The position numbers were made by a program, and so were the translations under genes. This document shows positions 1 to 6,034 of a DNA stretch of 7,644 nt, piece by piece. Numbering within the stretch: position 1 is the stretch's first letter; each line of letters begins with the position of its first letter. Under the pieces are notes generated by a model. It was not told where the DNA came from. It saw only the letters and a program-made list of their open reading frames with translations, and did not search any database. The DNA is from an uncultured Lachnospiraceae bacterium (GTDB lineage Bacteria; Bacillota; Clostridia; Lachnospirales; Lachnospiraceae), in NCBI GenBank assembly GCA_946549155.1, contig CAMNQN010000160.1:1-7644 (forward strand), in the 5' to 3' direction.

Positions 1-8
1 GCGCCCCT

Positions 9-37
9 GAGCTGTCAGCCTTGAGGGCTGCCAGCTC
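9..37 (-). other. Hairpin at the distal end of the left repeat copy
   Basis: GAGCTG-t-CAGCC (9-20) is complementary to GGCTG-c-CAGCTC (26-37). This gives a 12-position stem with one mismatch (15 against 31) and a 5-nt loop. It begins one base beyond the conserved core of the left repeat. No T-tract follows on the minus strand, so it does not look like an intrinsic terminator. The right copy has a different GC-rich sequence in the same place. Confidence 0.65.
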
Positions 38-38
38 T

Positions 39-156
39 CCCGAAATTTTCGCCCGTCTCCATCTAAGATTTTCTATGGTATCCTCCGAATTATTTTCCAG
101 ATGCTTGTGGCCCTGCGCGCCTGCCTCTTCCTGCGTCCTCCTGTTTAACAAAACAC
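39..156 (-). repeat. Dispersed intergenic repeat, left copy (inverted relative to 7514-7628)
   Basis: Read on the minus strand from 156 down to 39, this matches the right-hand copy. By hand alignment the 102-nt core (140-39) agrees with the 99-nt core 7530-7628 in about 90 of 102 columns, with 9 substitutions and 3 gap positions mostly clustered in the middle. A weaker match (12 of 16) extends the element to 156, giving GTGTTT-x-GTTAA before GAGGACGCAGGAAGAGGC. The core ends in GGGCGAAAATTTCGGG, which contains the odd palindrome CGAAAATTTCG. It has no plausible reading frame, lies between genes, and has no transposase beside it. The family is not recognised; a structured RNA or a REP/MITE-like element are the main options. 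Confidence 0.85.
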
Positions 157-205
157 AAACAGCAATGAAATATTGACGAACAAGAGGGTCCGGATGTGAA
201 AAAAT

Positions 206-234
206 TTGACATGCTTTTTTCTCTGTGATAAGGT
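206..234 (+). promoter_or_regulatory. Possible dnaE promoter
   Basis: A perfect -35 hexamer TTGACA lies at 206-211. The -10 is poor: TAAGGT at 229-234 with a 17-bp spacer, or GATAAG at 227-232 preceded by TG. An alternative AT-rich box, TATAAA at 260-265, has no good -35. Apart from these, 157-320 holds no gene-sized reading frame and no recognised RNA. Confidence 0.35.
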
Positions 235-320
235 GAAACAAGGAAAAGCGTAACGATACTATAAATGAGAAAGGGAAGTAACAGCACGCCCATGGGAACT
301 GTTACGAAGGTAATCCAAGA

Positions 321-3300
321 GTGAGCATGACAGAAAAAATCCCCTTCGTCCACCTTCACGTCCACACGGAGTACAGTCTTCTGGACGGCTCTAATAAGAT
401 CAGCGAGTATGTGGCCCGGGTAAAAGAGATGGGGATGAACAGTGCGGCGATTACGGATCACGGCGTGATGTACGGCGTGATTGATTTTTACCGGGCGGCC
501 AGGGAGGCGGGGATCAATCCGATTCTGGGCTGTGAGGTGTATGTGGCTCCCGGTTCCCGGTTTGACAGAGAGACGGGCAGGGCCAACGGCGATGACCGGT
601 ACTATCACCTGGTGCTTCTGGCAGAAAACAACCAGGGCTATGCTAATCTGATGAAAATTGTATCCAAGGGCTTTGTGGATGGCTTTTACTATAAGCCCCG
701 GGTGGATCTGGAGGTGCTGGAACAGTACCATCAGGGAATTATTGCCTTAAGCGCCTGCCTGGCGGGGGAGATTCCCCGCAACCTGGTGCGGGGCTTTTAT
801 GAGGAGGCCAGAGAGGCCGCATTAAGATATGAAGGGATTTTCGGGAAGGAAAATTTCTTCCTGGAGCTGCAGGATCATGGCATTCCGGAGCAGCGTCTGG
901 TGAATCAGCAGCTGGTGCGTATGAGCCGGGAACTGGGGATTGGGCTGGTGGCCACCAATGATGTGCACTACACCTACGATACGGACGCGGCTTCCCACGA
1001 CATTCTGCTGTGTATCCAGACGGGCAAAAAGCTGGCGGATGAGGACCGGATGCGCTATGAGGGCGGCCAGTATTACGTGAAATCCCCGGAGGAGATGCTG
1101 GAACTGTTTCCGAACCTGCCGGAGGCCCTGGAAAATACGCAGAAAATCGCGGACCGATGCCATGTGGAGATTGAGTTTGGCGTCACGAAGCTGCCGAAAT
1201 TCGATGTGCCGGAGGGGTATACCGCCTGGGACTACTTAAACAAGCTGTGTTTTGAGGGGCTCGGGCAGCGCTATCAGCCGGTGACGGAGGAGCTGAAGAA
1301 CCGGCTTGACTACGAGCTGGGAGTTATTAAAACCATGGGGTATGTGGATTACTTCCTGATCGTATGGGATTTTATCCGCTACGCCAGGGACAATGATATT
1401 ATGGTGGGGCCGGGCCGGGGCTCCGCTGCAGGCAGTCTTGTGGCCTACACCCTGGGCATTACCAAGCTGGATCCCATTAAATACAATCTTCTGTTTGAGC
1501 GTTTTCTAAATCCGGAGCGGGTGTCCATGCCGGATATTGACGTGGATTTCTGCTTTGAGCGCAGGCAGGAGGTTATCGATTATGTGGTGCGCAAATACGG
1601 GAAGGACCGGGTGGTGCAGATCGTCACCTTCGGTACCCTGGCGGCCCGCGGTGTGATCCGGGATGTGGGCCGCGTCATGGATCTGCCCTATGCGCTGTGC
1701 GACACCATCGCCAAAATGGTGCCCAATGAACTGAATATTACCATTGACAAGGCACTGAAAATGAGCCAGGAGCTGCGCACGATGTACGAGACGGACCAGC
1801 AGATCCGCACGCTGATTGATATGGCGAAGCGTCTGGAAGGGCTGCCCCGCCATACCTCCATGCACGCGGCGGGGGTGGTGATCAGCCAGAAGTCGGTGGA
1901 TGAATATGTGCCTTTATCCAGGGCTTCCGACGGCTCCATCACCACACAGTTCACCATGACCACGCTGGAGGAGCTGGGCCTGCTGAAGATGGATTTTCTG
2001 GGCCTGCGTACCCTGACGGTGATTCAGAATGCGGTGAAGCTGGCGGAGAAGAGCAGTGGGAAAACCATTGATATGGACAAAATAGATTACGATGACAAGG
2101 CGGTGCTCGCTTCCCTGGGAACAGGCAAGACGGACGGCGTGTTCCAGCTGGAAAGTGCGGGAATGAAGAACTTCATGAAGGAGTTAAAGCCCCAGAGCCT
2201 GGAGGATGTGATAGCAGGCATTTCCCTGTACCGTCCCGGCCCCATGGATTTTATTCCTCAGTATATCCGGGGAAAGAATCACCCGGAGACCATCACTTAC
2301 GATTGCCCGCAGCTGGAGCCCATTCTGGAGCCCACCTACGGCTGTATTGTCTACCAGGAGCAGGTGATGCAGATTGTGCGGGATTTAGGCGGCTATACCC
2401 TGGGCCGCAGCGACCTGGTACGCCGGGCCATGTCCAAGAAAAAAGCCGCGGTGATGGCGAAGGAGCGCCAGAATTTTGTCTACGGAAATGAGGAGGAGCA
2501 GGTGCCCGGCTGCATTTCCAACGGTATCAGCGAGCAGGTGGCAAATAAAATCTATGATGATATGACGGACTTCGCCAAATACGCCTTCAATAAGTCCCAC
2601 GCGGCAGCCTACGCGGTGGTGTCCTATCAGACCGCCTGGCTGAAATATTACTATCCGGTGGAATTTATGGCGGCGCTGATGACCTCGGTGATCGATAATC
2701 CGGGGAAGGTGGCGGAGTATATCATGAGCTGCCGGCAGATGAAAATCAGGATCCTGCCTCCGGATATCAACGAGGGAGAGGGCGCCTTTTCTGTGAAGGA
2801 CGGACAGATTCGCTATGGGCTCTCCGCCATCAAGAGCATCGGACGGCCTGTGATTGAGGCCCTGGTGGAGGAACGGAACCGGGGCGGACGTTTCCTGGAT
2901 CTGAAAAATTTCCTGGAGCGTCTTTCCGGCAAGGAGATTAACAAGCGCACGGTGGAGAACTTTATCAAATCCGGGGCGCTGGACAGCCTGGGGGCCACCA
3001 GAAAGCAGATGATGATGGTGTACGCCCGGGTGATGGACAGTGTGGCACAGGAGAAGAAGGCCTCCGTCAGCGGGCAGATGTCATTGTTCGACCTGATGGG
3101 TGAGGAGGAGAAGAAGGAATTTTCCATCCGGATGCCTGATGTGGGAGAATATGAGAAGGGGCAGCTTCTGGCTTTTGAGAAAGAGGTGTTGGGAATCTAT
3201 GCCAGCGGTCATCCCCTGAAGGAGTATGAGGACATCTGGAAGAAAAATATTTCGGCGGTATCCGCGGATTTCGCCCTGGACGAGGAGGCGGGACAGCCAA

Positions 3301-3803
3301 GAATCCAGGACGGCAGTAAGGCCGTGATCGGGGGAATCGTGGAGGGAAAGACCGTTAAATATACGAAAACCAACAAAACCATGGCGTTTTTTACGCTGGA
3401 GGATCTGCTTGGAACCGTGGAAGTGGTGGTGTTTCCGAAGGACTACGAAAAGTACCATCAACTGATCAGTGAGGACGCGAAACTGTTTGTCCGGGGGAGA
3501 GTGTCCGGAGAAGATGATAAGGCCAGCAAGCTGATCTGTGAGAAAATCTGGAGCTTTGAGGATGTCCCCAGGGACATCTGGATTCAGTTTGAGACGAAGG
3601 AGGACTTCGCTGCCCGGGAACAGCAGCTTTACCAGATGATCTATTCCAGTGACGGCAAAGATCAGGTGGTGATCTATGTGAAGAATCCCAAGGCGATCAA
3701 ACGGCTGGGAGAGCGCTACAGCGTGAGGGCTTCGGAGGAGCTGCTGCGGGGACTGGAAGAGGTGTTTGGAAGAGAAAATGTGAAGGTGACCCAAAGGAAG
3801 TAG
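321..3803 (+). CDS. dnaE: DNA polymerase III alpha subunit (DnaE)
   Basis: Replicative C-family DNA polymerase of 1160 aa, a usual length for DnaE. The N-terminal PHP domain (about 9-220) keeps all expected metal ligands: H13, H15, D22, H47, E72, H96, C146, D214 and H216. The palm carries GPGRGS (363-368), catalytic D405 and D407 in PDIDVDF, and the third aspartate D558 in KMDFLG. A beta-clamp binding motif QMSLF lies at 919-923, after the helix-hairpin-helix region. An OB fold follows at about 1000-1085, then the C-terminal domain. Start: GTG 321 has AAGG ten bases upstream; ATG 327 is possible but worse spaced. Firmicutes normally also encode PolC, so this enzyme may share the fork (family knowledge; PolC is not in this window). 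No terminator separates it from pfkA. Confidence 0.97.
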   Translation: MSMTEKIPFVHLHVHTEYSLLDGSNKISEYVARVKEMGMNSAAITDHGVMYGVIDFYRAAREAGINPILGCEVYVAPGSRFDRETGRANGDDRYYHLVLLAENNQGYANLMKIVSKGFVDGFYYKPRVDLEVLEQYHQGIIALSACLAGEIPRNLVRGFYEEAREAALRYEGIFGKENFFLELQDHGIPEQRLVNQQLVRMSRELGIGLVATNDVHYTYDTDAASHDILLCIQTGKKLADEDRMRYEGGQYYVKSPEEMLELFPNLPEALENTQKIADRCHVEIEFGVTKLPKFDVPEGYTAWDYLNKLCFEGLGQRYQPVTEELKNRLDYELGVIKTMGYVDYFLIVWDFIRYARDNDIMVGPGRGSAAGSLVAYTLGITKLDPIKYNLLFERFLNPERVSMPDIDVDFCFERRQEVIDYVVRKYGKDRVVQIVTFGTLAARGVIRDVGRVMDLPYALCDTIAKMVPNELNITIDKALKMSQELRTMYETDQQIRTLIDMAKRLEGLPRHTSMHAAGVVISQKSVDEYVPLSRASDGSITTQFTMTTLEELGLLKMDFLGLRTLTVIQNAVKLAEKSSGKTIDMDKIDYDDKAVLASLGTGKTDGVFQLESAGMKNFMKELKPQSLEDVIAGISLYRPGPMDFIPQYIRGKNHPETITYDCPQLEPILEPTYGCIVYQEQVMQIVRDLGGYTLGRSDLVRRAMSKKKAAVMAKERQNFVYGNEEEQVPGCISNGISEQVANKIYDDMTDFAKYAFNKSHAAAYAVVSYQTAWLKYYYPVEFMAALMTSVIDNPGKVAEYIMSCRQMKIRILPPDINEGEGAFSVKDGQIRYGLSAIKSIGRPVIEALVEERNRGGRFLDLKNFLERLSGKEINKRTVENFIKSGALDSLGATRKQMMMVYARVMDSVAQEKKASVSGQMSLFDLMGEEEKKEFSIRMPDVGEYEKGQLLAFEKEVLGIYASGHPLKEYEDIWKKNISAVSADFALDEEAGQPRIQDGSKAVIGGIVEGKTVKYTKTNKTMAFFTLEDLLGTVEVVVFPKDYEKYHQLISEDAKLFVRGRVSGEDDKASKLICEKIWSFEDVPRDIWIQFETKEDFAAREQQLYQMIYSSDGKDQVVIYVKNPKAIKRLGERYSVRASEELLRGLEEVFGRENVKVTQRK

Positions 3804-3813
3804 GCGGTTGTGC

Positions 3814-3842
3814 TTGAAAAATGCCGGGAAATAGATTAGAAT
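3814..3842 (+). promoter_or_regulatory. Sigma-A type promoter for pfkA
   Basis: TTGAAA (3814-3819) and TAGAAT (3837-3842) are separated by exactly 17 bp, each hexamer matching 5 of 6 consensus positions. The site lies in the 78-bp dnaE-pfkA gap, about 40 bp before the pfkA start. It would let pfkA be transcribed independently of dnaE, on top of any read-through. Confidence 0.65.
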
Positions 3843-3881
3843 AGGAAGCAGTTTGAAAAGCACAAATCAGGAGGAAACGAA

Positions 3882-4856
3882 ATGGCTGCGAAAATTAAAA
3901 CGATTGGTGTTCTTACCAGCGGCGGGGATGCTCCGGGCATGAATGCTGCCATACGCGCAGTGGTCCGCAAAGCGATTTCCCAGGGTATGAATGTGAAGGG
4001 GATTTATCAGGGATATAAGGGATTGCTGAATGAGGAGATTACGGATCTGAAGGCCAGGGATGTTTCCGACACGATTGCCAAGGGAGGTACCCTTCTTTAT
4101 ACAGCCCGCTGCCATGAGTTCCGCACTGCGGAGGGGCAGGACCAGGGGGCGGAGATTTGCCGGAAGCACGGTATTGAGGGCCTGGTGGTTATCGGCGGCG
4201 ACGGTTCCTTTGCGGGAGCACAGCAGCTGGCGGCCAGAGGCATCAATACCATCGGTGTTCCGGGTACCATTGATCTGGATATTGCTTGTACCGAGTATAC
4301 CATAGGATTTGATACGGCGGTGAATACGGCCATGGAGGCCATCGACAAGGTGAGAGATACCTCCACCTCCCATGAGCGCTGCAGCATTATCGAGGTGATG
4401 GGCAGAAACGCGGGATATATCGCGCTGTGGTGCGGCATTGCCAACGGTGCGGAGGATATTCTGCTGCCGGAGTCCTATGATTACGATGAGCAGAAGCTGA
4501 TTAATAATATTATTGAGAACCGGAAGCGGGGAAAGAAGCATCACATTATCGTCAATGCGGAGGGGATCGGTCATTCCAGCAGTATGGCCAGACGAATCGA
4601 GGCGGCCACCGGTGTGGAGACCAGAGCCACTATCCTGGGCCACATGCAGCGGGGCGGCAGTCCCACCTGTAAGGACCGTGTGTACGCGTCCATGATGGGG
4701 GCCTACGCGGCGGACCTGCTGGCGGAGGGAAAGACCAACCGCGTGGTAGGTTACCGCAACGGCGAGTATGTGGATTTTGATATCAATGAAGCTTTGGCGA
4801 TGCAGAAGGAGATCCCGGACTATATGCTCAGAGTCAGCAAAGCGCTTAGTATCTGA
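3882..4856 (+). CDS. pfkA: ATP-dependent 6-phosphofructokinase
   Basis: Cytosolic glycolytic enzyme that phosphorylates fructose 6-phosphate to fructose 1,6-bisphosphate. At 324 aa it matches the bacterial PfkA length (320 in E. coli). Visible motifs are GGDAPGMNAAIR near the N-terminus, GGDGS, PGTIDLD (127-133, with D131 and D133 at the catalytic aspartates), TIGFDTA, MGR (173-175), and substrate-site arginines R248 (ETR) and R257 (HMQRGGSP). The glycines in GGDGS and PGTID are those of ATP-dependent enzymes rather than PPi-dependent ones. One oddity: the usually invariant Asn in GTIDND is Leu132. Start ATG 3882 has AGGAGG (3869-3874) with 7-nt spacing. It follows dnaE by 78 bp, with its own promoter in the gap, and is closed by a strong terminator. 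Confidence 0.97.
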   Translation: MAAKIKTIGVLTSGGDAPGMNAAIRAVVRKAISQGMNVKGIYQGYKGLLNEEITDLKARDVSDTIAKGGTLLYTARCHEFRTAEGQDQGAEICRKHGIEGLVVIGGDGSFAGAQQLAARGINTIGVPGTIDLDIACTEYTIGFDTAVNTAMEAIDKVRDTSTSHERCSIIEVMGRNAGYIALWCGIANGAEDILLPESYDYDEQKLINNIIENRKRGKKHHIIVNAEGIGHSSSMARRIEAATGVETRATILGHMQRGGSPTCKDRVYASMMGAYAADLLAEGKTNRVVGYRNGEYVDFDINEALAMQKEIPDYMLRVSKALSI

Positions 4857-4886
4857 TCTGTTTGTTTTGGGAAGCCGCGGGGAATG

Positions 4887-4945
4887 GACTGCCGCAAAGG
4901 AGGGGAGAGCGTTTCGGTTTTTCCTTCCTTTGGGGCGGTCTTTTT
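4887..4945 (+). terminator. Rho-independent terminator after pfkA
   Basis: A 20-nt arm (4887-4906, starting GACTGCCGCAAAGG) pairs with 4921-4940 (ending CCTTTGGGGCGGTC). There is one G-G mismatch and three G-U wobbles. The loop is 14 nt and five T's follow at 4941-4945. It ends the dnaE-pfkA unit about 65 bp before the methyltransferase start. Confidence 0.92.
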
Positions 4946-5009
4946 GATTAAAATGCCGGATAAAGATAGTTAAGGTCAGGGGTATAGAAGAAAAAGGAGG
5001 GGAAGGGTC

Positions 5010-5783
5010 GTGATTACCAGTTCGGCGAACAGCCAGATTAAAAATATGATTCTACTGAAAAAGAAAGCGAGGGAGCGCAGCCGACAGGATGTTTTTCTGG
5101 TGGAGGGTATCAAGATGTTCCGGGAGCTTCCGGCGGAGCGCCTGCAGAAGGTGTATGTAACACCGGGATTTCTGGGAAGGCCGGAGCATGAAAGGCTTCT
5201 GGAAGACTGTGATTATGAGGTGGTGTCGGAGGCAGTGTTTGAAAGCATTTCCGATACAAAGACTCCCCAGGGAGTGATCTGTGTGGTGAAACAGTATCAT
5301 TACCGGCCGGAAGATTTGACTGCCGGTGCGGCGCCTCTTTGCATGGCGCTGGAGAATCTTCAGGATCCGGGAAACCTGGGAACCATTTTTCGCACAGCGG
5401 AGGGCGCGGGGGTTACCGGTATTCTGCTGAGTAAAGACTGTGTGGATCTGTATAATCCCAAGGTGATTCGTTCCACCATGGGATCAGTGTATCGGATGCC
5501 CTTCTATTATGCAGAGGATTTTCATGGCGTGCTGCGGCAGTGGAAGAAGCAGGGAATCGGGTTGTATGCTGCCCACCTGAAGGGACAGCGCACGTATGAC
5601 CGGGAGGATTACCGCAGGCCCTCCGCTTTTCTAATAGGAAATGAGAGCCAGGGACTGACAGAGGAGACGGCGAAACTGGCGGACCACTATATCCGCATTC
5701 CCATGAGCGGGCAGGTGGAGTCTTTGAACGCGGCGGTGGCCTCCGCGATTCTGATGTACGAGGCCAGGAGGCAGCGCCAGTGA
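5010..5783 (+). CDS. SpoU/TrmH-family RNA 2'-O-ribose methyltransferase
   Basis: S-adenosylmethionine-dependent methyltransferase of 257 aa, of the trefoil-knot SPOUT class. The N-terminal substrate-binding domain (about 1-100) includes FLVEGIKMFRE, typical of RlmB-like and YsgA-like proteins. The three SpoU motifs are all present: ENLQDPGNLGTIFRTAE (115-131, catalytic-type R128), IGNESQGL (209-216), and IPMSGQVESLNAAVASAI with S238 and N240. The likely substrate is 23S rRNA, but the exact nucleotide cannot be read from sequence, so no symbol is given. Start: GTG 5010 has AAGGAGG (4994-5000) at 9-nt spacing. It lies past the pfkA terminator, so it probably has its own promoter; the only candidate is weak (TTGATT at 4944-4949, which overlaps the terminator T-tract, with a poor -10 near 4965). 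No terminator is visible directly after the stop. Confidence 0.93.
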   Translation: MITSSANSQIKNMILLKKKARERSRQDVFLVEGIKMFRELPAERLQKVYVTPGFLGRPEHERLLEDCDYEVVSEAVFESISDTKTPQGVICVVKQYHYRPEDLTAGAAPLCMALENLQDPGNLGTIFRTAEGAGVTGILLSKDCVDLYNPKVIRSTMGSVYRMPFYYAEDFHGVLRQWKKQGIGLYAAHLKGQRTYDREDYRRPSAFLIGNESQGLTEETAKLADHYIRIPMSGQVESLNAAVASAILMYEARRQRQ

Positions 5784-5860
5784 AAAACGGGGAAAACGGG
5801 GCCCGAATTAAGAAAAACATAAGAAAATTGAAAGAAATGCTGCGGAAACAGAAAATTATC

Positions 5861-5889
5861 TTGACAAATGGGGTGGGATGAATTAGAAT
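5861..5889 (+). promoter_or_regulatory. Strong sigma-A promoter of the cell wall hydrolase
   Basis: A perfect TTGACA (5861-5866), a 17-bp spacer and TAGAAT (5884-5889) make this the best promoter in the window. Transcription should start near 5896, leaving a leader of about 139 nt before ATG 6035. Confidence 0.85.
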
Positions 5890-5895
5890 ACATTC

Positions 5896-5918
5896 GTAAC
5901 ATGATTTAACAAATTTGT
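5896..5918. promoter_or_regulatory. Candidate operator at the hydrolase transcription start
   Basis: On the minus strand two half-sites, TGTTAA (5911-5906) and TGTTAC (5901-5896), both fit the WalR half-site TGTWAH. Their spacer is 4 nt, whereas the described WalR site has 5. They sit directly on the predicted start point. An overlapping perfect palindrome ACAAATTTGT occupies 5909-5918. Binding by WalR or any other regulator is inference. Confidence 0.3.
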
Positions 5919-5933
5919 AATATTTCGAAGATA

Positions 5934-6017
5934 TTCGACAGATCAGGACAGGGGCTGCGCAGACAGAGGACAGAAAAGCGCGGAAGGCTGTCGAAGCAAG
6001 GGTGCAGCGTTTTGCAC
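5934..6017 (+). promoter_or_regulatory. Structured 5' leader of the hydrolase mRNA
   Basis: TTCGACAG (5934-5941) is an exact 8-bp complement of CTGTCGAA (5988-5995). Inside it, CTGCGC (5955-5960) pairs with GCGCGG (5978-5983). A second small hairpin, GTGCA (6002-6006) with TGCAC (6013-6017), stops one base before the ribosome binding site GGGGAGG (6019-6025). GACAG occurs four times (5937, 5947, 5962, 5969) against a single CTGTC (5988), so alternative pairings are possible. It does not resemble a riboswitch class I can name. Confidence 0.4.
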
Positions 6018-6034
6018 AGGGGAGGTATTTTTAT

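Noticed and set aside
9..37. Intrinsic terminator for a gene left of the window
   Set aside because: The stem is strong but no T-tract follows on either strand.
90..731. 213-codon minus-strand frame ending inside the left repeat
   Set aside because: It runs antisense through the dnaE PHP domain and the dnaE leader; the repeat-encoded tail (EDAGRG-like) is followed by a stop in both copies and shows no synonymous-change pattern.
4263..4280. Inactive phosphofructokinase because of the GTIDLD change
   Set aside because: Both aspartates and all ATP and fructose 6-phosphate motifs are kept, and the gene has a good promoter, ribosome site and terminator.
3867..4643. 258-codon minus-strand frame opposite pfkA
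   Set aside because: An antisense shadow of a fully recognisable pfkA, with no domain and no ribosome site.
6002..6034. GTG 6002 as the hydrolase start, adding 11 residues
   Set aside because: The extra residues precede an otherwise ideal signal peptide, the codon sits in a hairpin, and ATG 6035 has a well spaced GGGGAGG.
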